From RFPI01 sp964470195 (lineage in GTDB: Bacteria; Pseudomonadota; Gammaproteobacteria; Burkholderiales; Methylophilaceae), in the NCBI GenBank assembly GCA_964470195.1, contig CAYYBG010000003.1, positions 23,855 to 87,854 of the forward strand: a stretch of 64,000 nucleotides of DNA, in the 5' to 3' direction. Of this stretch, positions 15,401-23,972 are shown in pieces; position 1 is the first letter of the stretch, and each line of letters starts with the position of its first letter. The notes under the pieces are model-generated. The model was given only the letters and a program-made list of their open reading frames with translations, was not told where the DNA came from and did no database searches. Made by a program: the position numbers and the translations under genes.

Positions 15401-16534
15401 ATGATGTGGACCGCTGACGATTATCGCTATATGTCGCAAGCGCTAAAATTAGCGCAACAGGGCTTATACAGCACCAGCCCCAATCCACGTGTTGGCTGTG
15501 TGATTGTTCATCAACAGCAAATCATTGGCCAAGGCGCCCATATTCAAGCAGGTCAAGCCCATGCTGAAATCATCGCTTTGCGTGACGCCATGCAACATCA
15601 TCCCGACAAGATTGTTGGCAGTCATGTTTATGTCACGCTAGAGCCCTGCAGTCACCATGGTCGAACGCCTCCATGTGCACAAGCCTTGATTGATGCCAAA
15701 GTCGGCAAAGTGATTGCTGCGACTGAGGATGCAAATCCTTTGGTGGCTGGTCAAGGTTTGGCGCTGCTCAAACAAGCGGGCATTGAAACCACAGTGGGGC
15801 TTTTACAAGCGCAAGCCGAGGCCTTGAATATTGGCTTTTTTTCTCGCATGCGCAGACAACGTCCTTGGCTTAGAGTCAAAATTGCAGCCAGCCTTGATGG
15901 CAAAACTGCGCTTGCCAATGGTCAAAGTGCTTGGATTACCAGCCCTGAAGCACGCTTGGACGTACAGCATTGGCGTGCCCAATCTTGTGCCATTTTGACT
16001 GGCATAGGCACTGTGCGACATGACAACCCCAGGCTTAATGTGCGTGACATCAACACCGCCAGACAACCCCTCAAGGTAGTACTAGACAGCCAACTTAGCA
16101 TAGCGACAGAGGCACAATTACTCAACACGGGTGATTGCTTGATTGCATATGCACAAGATCCACAACAGCGGCAAGCAGCATTATTGCATCAAGCCCAGCG
16201 AGTTGGTGCGAGCTTAACTTTGCTGCAACTCAGCAACGCCCAGCAACAAGTCGAACTAAGCGCATTAATGGCCCATCTGGCCCAGTTGGGTATCAACGAA
16301 GTATTGGTCGAAGCCGGTAGCCGCTTGAATGGCGCTTTATTACAAGCCCAATTAGTCGATGAGTTGATTGTCTATCTCGCCCCACAATTGATGGGCGGAC
16401 AAAGCATAGAAATGTTTGCCGCACCGATACTACAACAGATGCAATCCTGTATCGCCTTGCAATGGCAGGATGTGCGTCAAGTTGGACGTGATCTACGTCT
16501 GATATTACGGCCACAGTACCATGATGCTGATTGA
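15401..16534 (+). CDS. ribD: Bifunctional riboflavin biosynthesis deaminase/reductase RibD
   Basis: Catalyses the second and third steps of riboflavin synthesis. The N-terminal deaminase domain (about 1-145) has the zinc signature HAEIIAL and PCSHHGRTPPCAQAL; the C-terminal reductase domain (about 146-377) has the RPWLRVKIAASLDGKTAL start and the VEAGSRLNGALL segment. Length 377 is typical. Two ATG codons in tandem (15401, 15404) are possible starts. It is nearly contiguous with nrdR upstream and overlaps the TatD gene by 14 bases downstream, so the four genes are probably co-transcribed. Confidence 0.95.
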   Translation: MMWTADDYRYMSQALKLAQQGLYSTSPNPRVGCVIVHQQQIIGQGAHIQAGQAHAEIIALRDAMQHHPDKIVGSHVYVTLEPCSHHGRTPPCAQALIDAKVGKVIAATEDANPLVAGQGLALLKQAGIETTVGLLQAQAEALNIGFFSRMRRQRPWLRVKIAASLDGKTALANGQSAWITSPEARLDVQHWRAQSCAILTGIGTVRHDNPRLNVRDINTARQPLKVVLDSQLSIATEAQLLNTGDCLIAYAQDPQQRQAALLHQAQRVGASLTLLQLSNAQQQVELSALMAHLAQLGINEVLVEAGSRLNGALLQAQLVDELIVYLAPQLMGGQSIEMFAAPILQQMQSCIALQWQDVRQVGRDLRLILRPQYHDAD

Positions 16535-17324
16535 TAGCCATTGCCATCTGGATGCAGCAGAATTTAATGGGCAGCAAGCGCAACTGATTGCCCAAGCGCA
16601 AGCCGCTGGTGTGCAATACATCGTGGTGCCAGCAGTCGATCAGCCCAGCTTTGCACGTGTCAGTGCTTTGGCGCAGTCGCCGCACTGTGTATATGCCTTG
16701 GGTATTCATCCCATGTATATCATGCCAGCCACAGCACAAGACTTAGACGCTTTAGATCATTTACTTGCTCAGGCTGACCCGAGATTGGTGGCCATCGGTG
16801 AAATAGGCCTCGATTATTTTGTTGACTCGCTAGAGCGCGAGAAACAACAGACGTTTTTCGTTGCGCAACTGAAACTGGCACAACGTTATCAGCTACCCGT
16901 TATTTTGCACGTTCGTCAGGCGATTGATGATGTACTCAAATATTTACGTCGTTACCCTGTCATCGGTGGTATTGCCCATGCTTTTAATGGCAGTATGCAA
17001 CAAGCGCAGCAATTCATTGATTTAGGCTTTAAGTTAGGCTTTGGCGGTGCTTGCACGTATAGCCGTGCAACTAAAATTCGTCACTTGGCCAGCAGTTTGC
17101 CACTGGAAAGTATGGTACTGGAAACCGATGCTCCAGATATCCCCCCAGCATGGCTGAATAATGATGAATATAATCAACCAGCTCAGCTAGTAAAAATTGC
17201 ACAAGTGATCTCTCAATTAAGGGGCATTCCAATGTCGCAAGTGGCTGAAATTACAACAAAGAATGTACAACAAATTTTGCCCAAATTAGCTCAGTTATGC
17301 ACACCAGCTAAAGTGCTACTTTAA
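16521..17324 (+). CDS. TatD family metal-dependent hydrolase
   Basis: A 267-residue TIM-barrel metallohydrolase. It opens with the metal-binding DSHCHLD, then has GIHPMY, the metal-ligand Glu in IGEIGLDYF, HVRQA, a His in GIAHAFNGS and the Asp in LETDAPDIPP. These are the TatD/YcfH/YjjV ligands. Members act as DNases or related phosphohydrolases; the exact role is not set by sequence. The start overlaps ribD by 14 bases, implying translational coupling. Two ATG codons in tandem make the start ambiguous by one residue. A hairpin at 17472-17490 with following Ts probably ends the operon. Confidence 0.9.
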   Translation: MMLIDSHCHLDAAEFNGQQAQLIAQAQAAGVQYIVVPAVDQPSFARVSALAQSPHCVYALGIHPMYIMPATAQDLDALDHLLAQADPRLVAIGEIGLDYFVDSLEREKQQTFFVAQLKLAQRYQLPVILHVRQAIDDVLKYLRRYPVIGGIAHAFNGSMQQAQQFIDLGFKLGFGGACTYSRATKIRHLASSLPLESMVLETDAPDIPPAWLNNDEYNQPAQLVKIAQVISQLRGIPMSQVAEITTKNVQQILPKLAQLCTPAKVLL

Positions 17325-17456
17325 CATTTGGAAAAAAATGTCAATAATCCAATAACATACAGTAAGTTATTGTTTTTTATAAGGAAAATATCAGATTATT
17401 TTTTAAGCGATTTAAAAAAACCTATATAAAATCATGAGTTACAATTTTATGACACA

Positions 17457-17500
17457 ACAATCCACACTTTTATCCACAGATTTTGTGGATTGTCTTTTTG
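17457..17500 (+). terminator. Hairpin with perfect DnaA box between tatD and mtnA
   Basis: ATCCACA (17472-17478) and TGTGGAT (17484-17490) form a stem with a 5-base loop followed by TCTTTTTG, a plausible terminator of the glyA-tatD operon. An alternative outer pairing uses ACAATCCACA (17457-17466) with TGTGGATTGT (17484-17493). The segment TTATCCACA at 17470-17478 is a perfect consensus DnaA box and the flanks are near matches. The preceding 120 bases are very AT-rich. Confidence 0.55.
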
Positions 17501-17545
17501 CATTCATAAAGTGTTTTAACTTGCAAGGGTTTTTACAATTTTTTT

Positions 17546-18655
17546 ATGAAAATTAATACAAAAAATTATCGTACCATTTGGCATCAATGGCTTAGCCAAA
17601 CTGATGGCAAAAACAAAACCTTGGTTGTTGAATATATTAATCAAAATAAATTGCCACATCAGTTAGTCACCGAACAAGCTCACAGCTATCAACAAATCAT
17701 CCATGCGATTACCAGTATGCAGGTAAGAGGCGCACCACTAATAGGTGCAAGTGGCGCTTATGGGATGGCCTTGGCTTGTGCAGACGACCCTAGCGATCAA
17801 GGACTAACTCAAGCGGCACATGCGTTAATCAGCGCACGTCCAACTGCGGTCAACCTGAGTTGGGCTGTCAACCGTCTGCTACAGGCGTTATTAGCGCAAG
17901 CTGAGTCAGTCCGTTTTGCATATGCGGTCGATCAGTGTAGTCAACTCTGTGATGAGGATGTAGCGCTCAATCAAGCCATCGGCCAACATGGCTTATCATT
18001 GATACAAAGCTTAGCGCAGGCCAAACCATTTCAGCCACTGCATATCCTTACTCACTGCAATGCAGGCTGGTTAGCCACGGTGGATTGGGGTACAGCCCTT
18101 GCTCCGATTTATGCAGCTTATGATGCAGGCATCGATCTACATGTCTGGGTAGACGAGACACGCCCGCGCAATCAAGGGGCGGCACTCACAGCATGGGAGT
18201 TGGCTCAACATGGTGTGGCGCACACAGTGATTTGCGACAATGCAGGCGGACATTTGATGCAACATGGTCAAGTCGACATGGTCATCGTTGGCGCTGATCG
18301 TGTGTCACGTTATGGTGATGTATGCAACAAGATTGGTACTTATCTGAAGGCACTTGCGGCTCATGCCCATCAAATTCCTTTTTATGCTGCCGTACCATCT
18401 CCTACCATCGATTGGCAAATCGAACAGCCGCTTCAACAAATTCCGATTGAAATGCGCAGTCCCGACGAGGTGCGTTGGATATCTGGCATCGACCCCGATG
18501 GTCATATCAAGCGCGTAAATATCTTGCCGGAATCCAGTCCGGCACTCAACCCTGCGTTTGATGTCACCCCTGCGCATTTGGTAAGCGGGATTATTACCGA
18601 GCGTGGGGTATTTGCACCAGCACAATTAGCCGCCGTCTATCAGGAGACAGCATGA
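17546..18655 (+). CDS. mtnA: S-methyl-5-thioribose-1-phosphate isomerase
   Basis: A 369-residue isomerase of the methionine salvage pathway, converting 5-methylthioribose 1-phosphate to the ribulose form. Family landmarks are MQVRGAPLIGASGAYG, the catalytic Cys in ILTHCNAG, ETRPRNQGAALTAWEL and the catalytic Asp in GADRVSRYGDVCNKIGTY. It belongs to the eIF2B-related isomerases. No near Shine-Dalgarno precedes the ATG; AAGGG is 17 bases away. The mtnB start overlaps its stop by four bases (ATGA), so both are translated together. Confidence 0.95.
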   Translation: MKINTKNYRTIWHQWLSQTDGKNKTLVVEYINQNKLPHQLVTEQAHSYQQIIHAITSMQVRGAPLIGASGAYGMALACADDPSDQGLTQAAHALISARPTAVNLSWAVNRLLQALLAQAESVRFAYAVDQCSQLCDEDVALNQAIGQHGLSLIQSLAQAKPFQPLHILTHCNAGWLATVDWGTALAPIYAAYDAGIDLHVWVDETRPRNQGAALTAWELAQHGVAHTVICDNAGGHLMQHGQVDMVIVGADRVSRYGDVCNKIGTYLKALAAHAHQIPFYAAVPSPTIDWQIEQPLQQIPIEMRSPDEVRWISGIDPDGHIKRVNILPESSPALNPAFDVTPAHLVSGIITERGVFAPAQLAAVYQETA

Positions 18656-19287
18656 GAGATGCACTACTAGCACTGTGTCAACGCTTAGAACAATTAGGCC
18701 TCAATCGAGGCACTTCTGGCAATGTCAGCTTGCGCTGCCCGCAAGGCTTTTGGATTACCCCCTCGGGCAAAGCCAACGCTGAATTACAAGCGCAAGATAT
18801 GGTATTGATGGATCTGCAAGCCAACTGTTTAAGTCCTGGCAAACCGTCTAGTGAATGGCGTTTTCACCGCGATATTTATCTGGCCAAAGCAGAAGTGCAA
18901 GCGGTGGTGCATAGCCACTCTATGTTTGCCACTAGCTTATCTTGCCTACGCAACGATATCCCTGCTTTTCATTATATGATTGCGGTTGCTGGTGGCGACA
19001 GCATACGCTGTGCGCCATATGCGCTATTTGGCTCGCAAGCGCTATCTGACCATGCTTTGCAAGCCTTACAACAACGTCATGCTTGCTTACTTGCCAACCA
19101 CGGTATGATTGCCACTGGGCGCTCTGCACAACATGCGCTTAGTGTGGCATTAGAAGTAGAAACACTATGCGAGCAATATTGGCGGGCTTTGCAAGTGGGT
19201 CAGCCGCATCTACTGAGTCATCAGGAGATGCAGCAGGTGTTTGAGCAATTTAAAGATTATGGCGATTGGGGCAAAAATAACGCCTGA
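18652..19287 (+). CDS. mtnB: Methylthioribulose-1-phosphate dehydratase
   Basis: A 211-residue class II aldolase-fold zinc enzyme acting directly after MtnA. It has the phosphate-binding TSGNVSLR near residue 21-28, the general acid Glu in SSEWRFH, zinc-ligand histidines in VHSHSMFAT, and the C-terminal NHGMIATG. Start overlaps mtnA by four bases. The later pathway enzymes (mtnC, mtnD and others) are not in the window, so the pathway is either finished elsewhere or ends here. The gene converges with the Anbu protease gene with a 14-base gap. Confidence 0.93.
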   Translation: MRDALLALCQRLEQLGLNRGTSGNVSLRCPQGFWITPSGKANAELQAQDMVLMDLQANCLSPGKPSSEWRFHRDIYLAKAEVQAVVHSHSMFATSLSCLRNDIPAFHYMIAVAGGDSIRCAPYALFGSQALSDHALQALQQRHACLLANHGMIATGRSAQHALSVALEVETLCEQYWRALQVGQPHLLSHQEMQQVFEQFKDYGDWGKNNA

Positions 19288-19301
19288 TTATCATGCGCCG
19301 A

Positions 19302-20033
19302 TTAAACACACCAATCTGCATCAGGTAACTGATGGAATACTTGTTTCAAGCCCTCTGACCAGCCTTTTCTTAATACCTGATAATAGGCATCATGTTCGGT
19401 CACGCGCTGATAACACTCAGTATGCAAACTGTCGGTTCGATAAACCAGTAAATCAATAGGAGCACCAACTGAGATATTACTTTTGATGGTCGAATCAAAC
19501 GATATCAAGGTACATTTCACTGCATCCATCATCGACGTATCGGCTTGTATCACACGGTCAATAATCGGTTTGCCATACTTGGTTTCGCCTATCTGAAAAT
19601 AGGGCGTTTCTTGGCTAGCCTCAATAAAATTGCCAGCGTTGTAGATATTAAATAAGCGTGGACGCTCACCTTTAATTTGCCCTGCCACTAGGATACTGGC
19701 ATGAAATTCTGCTTGGTGATGCTTTAGATGCTCAGCATCACGTTTAAATACCTCACGCACCTGGTCACCGACCAACTCTGCGACTTCAAACATTGAGTTG
19801 GCATTATATAAATGGCGCTGATGATCTTGCTCGAGCATTGCTTGTAAGCGTGTCACTACTGATTGTGTAATCGCCAAATTACCTGCTGTCAGCAATACAA
19901 TCACTCGCTCTCCCTTGACTTCAAATCTGTGCATCTTGGGAAATATCGCCACTTGGTCAACACCGGCGTTGGTGCGAGTATCCGACGCCAATACCAAGCC
20001 TTCATTCAATAACAAACCCACGCAATAGGTCAT
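19302..20033 (-). CDS. Anbu proteasome-like protease (predicted proteasome-type protease)
   Basis: A 243-residue member of the N-terminal nucleophile hydrolases resembling 20S proteasome beta subunits. MTYCVGLLLNEGLVLASDTRTNAGVDQ matches the Anbu (COG3484) N-terminus; if Met is removed, Thr2 is at the position of the proteasome nucleophile, and DTRT, a Lys in the FPKMHRFE region and GNLAITQS fit the fold. Anbu forms open helical-ring assemblies; a substrate is not established. It ends a four-gene minus-strand set with a transglutaminase, an alpha-E protein and a circularly permuted ATP-grasp protein, the usual company of Anbu. Confidence 0.88.
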   Translation of the reverse strand: MTYCVGLLLNEGLVLASDTRTNAGVDQVAIFPKMHRFEVKGERVIVLLTAGNLAITQSVVTRLQAMLEQDHQRHLYNANSMFEVAELVGDQVREVFKRDAEHLKHHQAEFHASILVAGQIKGERPRLFNIYNAGNFIEASQETPYFQIGETKYGKPIIDRVIQADTSMMDAVKCTLISFDSTIKSNISVGAPIDLLVYRTDSLHTECYQRVTEHDAYYQVLRKGWSEGLKQVFHQLPDADWCV

Positions 20034-20070
20034 ATACTCCTCTCAATCTTTATTTTAATAATGTGAATAT

Positions 20071-20892
20071 TTACTGCTGTTGGCTTTGTAACATCTGTCC
20101 AGCTAGCTTAGGGTTCAAGCTATTCACGTGGACTTTGGCCTGCATCTGCTCATCACCTCCGCCGACCCGTATACCACTGACTGGACAGGCATCGTGATAA
20201 TCCAAACCTGTCGCTAATCTGACATGACTAGCATTTATTTCGCAGCAATTGGATACGTCTACGCTGGTCCATGCGCATTCATCTAACCAAGCATCTGCCC
20301 ATGCATGGCTTTCCAGCAAATGTCCATCTTGAGTATACAAATAGCCACTGACATAGCGTGCTGGCACATTCAACAGACGGCACAGACTGATAAAAATATG
20401 GGCATGGTCTTGGCATACGCCTCTTCCTGTCGCCAAGGCTTCACTCGCAGTGGTATAGACTTCGGTGCTGCCCTTTTGGTAAGGCACTTGTTGAATAATG
20501 CGACGACTAATTTGCAACAAATCCTCTAAACTTTTGGGTGTTTGCAAGGATTGTGCAAATTGCATCAGTTGCGGGCTGTTATCAGTCAAGCGGGTATGGC
20601 GCAAATACACTGGCAAAGGCAATACACTCTCTTGTCTATCATGCGCAAAACCAGTATCTACCTCGCCCTTGGCGACAATCTTAAGCTCTTGATGGTTACT
20701 ATCCACCACCACTTGATGCATGATATTTCCGTGCGCGTCTTGGTACTGAAACATCTGACCATTGACCAAGATGCTCCAGCTTTTTACTTTCTGGCCAAAG
20801 CCATCTTGGGGAGTTAGACGCAATTGTTGAATGCTATACAACAACGGCTCGCTGTATTGATAATGGGTAGTATGTTGAATAATAAGTTGCAT
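20071..20892 (-). CDS. Transglutaminase-like family protein
   Basis: A 273-residue protein: an N-terminal beta-rich region (HTTHYQYSEPLLYSIQQLRLTPQDG, typical of the bacterial transglutaminase N domain) followed by the papain-like core. The catalytic Cys is in GVCQDHAHIFISLCR, the His in ESHAWADAW and the Asp in SVDVSN. These proteins may be proteases or amidases rather than cross-linkers. The gene is 2 bases from the alpha-E gene and 37 from Anbu, so it belongs to the same operon; the set is thought to make and process a peptide-like product, but that is inference. Confidence 0.87.
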   Translation of the reverse strand: MQLIIQHTTHYQYSEPLLYSIQQLRLTPQDGFGQKVKSWSILVNGQMFQYQDAHGNIMHQVVVDSNHQELKIVAKGEVDTGFAHDRQESVLPLPVYLRHTRLTDNSPQLMQFAQSLQTPKSLEDLLQISRRIIQQVPYQKGSTEVYTTASEALATGRGVCQDHAHIFISLCRLLNVPARYVSGYLYTQDGHLLESHAWADAWLDECAWTSVDVSNCCEINASHVRLATGLDYHDACPVSGIRVGGGDEQMQAKVHVNSLNPKLAGQMLQSQQQ

Positions 20893-20894
20893 GA

Positions 20895-21842
20895 TTAGGC
20901 CGCATGAATATTAAGAAATGTGCGTTGAATTTCACTCGCTAAACGCTGGTTATTGTCTATAAATTGTGTCAAAAACTCATGTAGTCCATGTTGGAATATA
21001 TGATCCATACGTCCATACAAAAGACTAGCATTAATCTCGCCAGCGATACGTTTACATTCGATATGACGTCCATGCGAAAGTGAATCCAAAATATGGCTTA
21101 TCTCTTCAAAGCAAGCATGCAAAGAGCGTGGCATATCTGCTCGCAGCACTAACAGCTCCGCCACATTCCAAGGTTGTATGGTGTCACTAAATATTTTTTG
21201 ATATGCCTGAAAGGCAGAAACTGAGCGCAACACGGCACTCCACTCGTAATAATCTACCCCACCACCCACTTCTTGTTCTTGCGGCAGTAGCAAATGATAT
21301 TTAACGTCGAGCAGCCTAGCAGTGTTGTCGGCACGCTCGATAAATGTCCCTAAGCGGAGAAAATGAAAAGCATCATCGCGCAACATGGTGCCAAAACTTA
21401 CCCCGCGAAACATATGTGAACGCGCTTTCACCCAGTCACAAAACTCACGCAAGGTTTCTGCAGACAAAGGATGACAGGCCAGTTGTCTGAACTCCAACCA
21501 TAGGCTATTCATGTTTTCCCAAGTTTCTATGGTCAGCGCCACTCGCACAGCGCGTGCATTTTCTCGGGCGGTATACAACGAAGAATAAATGCTTGAAGGG
21601 TTCTCCTCATCCAAGGCGAGAAAGTAAATCACTTGCGCCGCCGTCACTTGCTCGAAGCGAGCAAAATAAGCTGCGGTATTACCCGAAATCTCTAAAGCAG
21701 GTTGCCATAGTGCAGATTCACTTAGTGCCGCGTTCGGCACTAACGCCATATTGGCAGTGACATCTAATACTCTGGCCATATTTTCTGCACGTTCAATATA
21801 TCTGGCCATCCAATAAATATGATTCGCGGTTCGACTTAACAT
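20895..21842 (-). CDS. Alpha-E domain-containing protein
   Basis: A 315-residue mostly helical protein beginning MLSRTANHIYWMARYIERAENMARVLDVTANMAL, the standard start of the alpha-E (DUF403) family, and containing MFRGVSFGTMLRDDAFHFLRLGTFIERADNTARLLDV, which repeats the same R-E-A-x-N-x-A-R pattern. No catalytic residues are known to me. It always travels with the circularly permuted ATP-grasp and transglutaminase proteins, sometimes fused to the former. The gap to the ATP-grasp gene is 25 bases and to the transglutaminase gene 2 bases. Confidence 0.9.
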   Translation of the reverse strand: MLSRTANHIYWMARYIERAENMARVLDVTANMALVPNAALSESALWQPALEISGNTAAYFARFEQVTAAQVIYFLALDEENPSSIYSSLYTARENARAVRVALTIETWENMNSLWLEFRQLACHPLSAETLREFCDWVKARSHMFRGVSFGTMLRDDAFHFLRLGTFIERADNTARLLDVKYHLLLPQEQEVGGGVDYYEWSAVLRSVSAFQAYQKIFSDTIQPWNVAELLVLRADMPRSLHACFEEISHILDSLSHGRHIECKRIAGEINASLLYGRMDHIFQHGLHEFLTQFIDNNQRLASEIQRTFLNIHAA

Positions 21843-21867
21843 GACGTTTCCTCTCAGGCTTATGCCG

Positions 21868-23298
21868 CTATTTTTCTGTTACGGGCGCTTGTAATACCCA
21901 AGTATCCTTGGTACCGCCCCCTTGAGAAGAATTGACTACCAAGGAACCCTCACGCATAGCGACTCGGCAGAGTGCACCGGGCACTAGACTGACCGTCTTT
22001 CCTGATAGCACAAAAGGGCGCAAATCGACATGACGTGGGGCAATGCCCTGCTCTACTAGGGTGGGGCAGGTTGATAGGGTGAGCGTGGGCTGGGCGATGT
22101 AATTGGCTGGATTAGCCATGATGCGCAGACGAAATTGTTCAATTTCATGTTTGCTCGCCGTCGGTCCTACCAACATACCGTAGCCCCCTGAACCTTGAAC
22201 TTCTTTGACCACCAACTCGGATAAATGCGCCAATACATAAGCTAAATCATCCGCTTGACTGAGTTGATAGGTCGGGACATTGGCCAAAATCGGCGCCTCT
22301 CCTAAATAGAACTTAATCATCTCCGGCACATGGATATAGGTTGACTTATCATCTGCTACCCCTGTTCCAACGGCATTCGCTAGGGTCACCCCACCGGCAC
22401 GATAAACACTCATCAAACCAGGCACTCCCAACATACTGTCAGGCCGAAATGTTAGTGGATCGATATAGTCATCGTCGATACGCCGATAAATCACATCCAC
22501 GCGTTTAGGCCCCTCAGTGGTACGCATATATACCGCATTATTACGCACGAATAAATCCTGACCTTCGACCAACTCAACCCCCATTTGTTGAGCAAGAAAA
22601 GCATGTTCGAAGTAAGCACTGTTATAAGCGCCTGGGGTAAGCAACACCACGGTAGGGTCTTTTACCCCCGGTTGCGCAACAGAACGCAAATTATCTTTCA
22701 GCACCTGTGGATAATGTTCCACTGGTGCTACTGAATAATGTCGGAACAAATCAGGAAACAAGCGCATCATCATTTTGCGATCTTCTAGCATATAGGAGAC
22801 CCCAGAAGGAGTGCGCAGATTATCCTCAAGTACATAGAACTGCTTTTCATCGGTACGAACGATGTCTATCCCAGCAATATGCGCATAAATACCATTCGGC
22901 ACTTCGACATTAAACATTTCCGGACGATAATGACTGTGCGTAAGGATGCTTGCAGGAATAATGCCTGCACGAATAATTTCGCGTTGGTGATAGATATCAT
23001 GTAAGAACATATTCAACGCTTTAACGCGCTGAATACATCCTTTTGCAAGCTGCTCCCATTCTGTTGCGGCCAACATGCGCGGAATCACATCAAAAGGAAT
23101 CAGTCGCTCCGTTCCAGCATCTTCGCCATACACATTAAAGGTAATGCCCACACGACGAAATAACACCTCCGCTTCTTTGCTTTTACTTTGCAATTGTGCT
23201 GGCGAGAGATGTTTCAGCCAATCGGCGTAAGGCGCATATAAATCTCTTACCCCATCCCCACGACAGTGCATTTCATCAAAAAATTTTGCCGCACTCAT
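21868..23298 (-). CDS. Circularly permuted type 2 ATP-grasp protein
   Basis: A 476-residue protein of the DUF404/DUF407 type. Landmarks are FDEMHCRGDGVRDLYAPY near the start, the ATP-grasp pieces FYVLEDNLRTPSGVSYMLEDRKMM and DVIYRRIDDDYIDPL, and NAVGTGVADDKSTYIHVPEMIKFYLGE. ATP-grasp enzymes join carboxylates to amines, so a peptide ligase role is likely, making a product that the associated transglutaminase or Anbu protease could process. The frame opens further upstream; AAGGATG before the ATG at 23298 and the family start support the shorter form. It is the first gene of the four-gene operon. Confidence 0.9.
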   Translation of the reverse strand: MSAAKFFDEMHCRGDGVRDLYAPYADWLKHLSPAQLQSKSKEAEVLFRRVGITFNVYGEDAGTERLIPFDVIPRMLAATEWEQLAKGCIQRVKALNMFLHDIYHQREIIRAGIIPASILTHSHYRPEMFNVEVPNGIYAHIAGIDIVRTDEKQFYVLEDNLRTPSGVSYMLEDRKMMMRLFPDLFRHYSVAPVEHYPQVLKDNLRSVAQPGVKDPTVVLLTPGAYNSAYFEHAFLAQQMGVELVEGQDLFVRNNAVYMRTTEGPKRVDVIYRRIDDDYIDPLTFRPDSMLGVPGLMSVYRAGGVTLANAVGTGVADDKSTYIHVPEMIKFYLGEAPILANVPTYQLSQADDLAYVLAHLSELVVKEVQGSGGYGMLVGPTASKHEIEQFRLRIMANPANYIAQPTLTLSTCPTLVEQGIAPRHVDLRPFVLSGKTVSLVPGALCRVAMREGSLVVNSSQGGGTKDTWVLQAPVTEK

Positions 23299-23550
23299 AG
23301 CAACATCCTTATTGTCATCATAAGCTGATACAAGCAAGGCTTGTGCCAGCCTGAACACTGGCTATTGCTATCAAATTTGCTCATTTCGCACTGAAATTGA
23401 GCGCCTACAAAAACCTCGTGCACATTATTGGCGCATGACTTAGGCGTTATTTTATTCAGCATCATGTCCTGAGAACTAAAGCCTGTATGAAAAGTCTTTA
23501 ATCTTTGTGTTACTTGTCATTTCAATTTAATTTTCTTGTAGAGGACTAGG

Positions 23551-23934
23551 ATGTTTTTTAATAGTTGTTTATACCCGTTTAGCGTTGCCTTACTGGCTAT
23601 ACTTTGGCTTTTAATTACCAACCATAGCGCACTGTGTACTTGCAAAAAAATGCAAGAGCAAGCCCATCCCAACGCCACCCAGCATCATATTGTTGCGCTC
23701 ACTAGCTTTGCTGCTTTTATTCCGGCTTTGTATATCTATGCTGCTTTTTTAAGTGCCAAAGGCGCAGGTGACTCTGGCGTGATTTGGTTGGTGGCTAGTT
23801 TTGTCGATTCGTATGCCTTATGCAAATGCAAACAGCCCAAACGCTGGGGCTTGATAATCGCATTATTGGTGACTATCAGCTTGTGGCTTGGTGGCGCCTA
23901 TGGAATTTGGCAAGGCTATCGCATCCACGCCTAA
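23551..23934 (+). CDS. Hypothetical inner-membrane protein, four Cys
   Basis: A 127-residue protein with three hydrophobic segments (about residues 4-25, 47-68 and 100-122). Paired CxC motifs occur in CTCKKM (about residue 29-31) and CKCKQP (about 90-92), each near a membrane boundary, which could bind metal or form disulfides. GAGG precedes the ATG at good spacing. I do not recognise the family. It lies divergent from the ATP-grasp operon and 38 bases before a PQQ-type dehydrogenase gene on the same strand, with which it may be co-transcribed. Confidence 0.65.
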   Translation: MFFNSCLYPFSVALLAILWLLITNHSALCTCKKMQEQAHPNATQHHIVALTSFAAFIPALYIYAAFLSAKGAGDSGVIWLVASFVDSYALCKCKQPKRWGLIIALLVTISLWLGGAYGIWQGYRIHA

Positions 23935-23972
23935 AAACAATCACAGGCTGTGGGTCATATTCTGGAGGTGTC

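Noticed and set aside
17330..17545. Chromosomal origin of replication
   Set aside because: Only one perfect DnaA box and no dnaA, dnaN, gyrB or parAB genes nearby.
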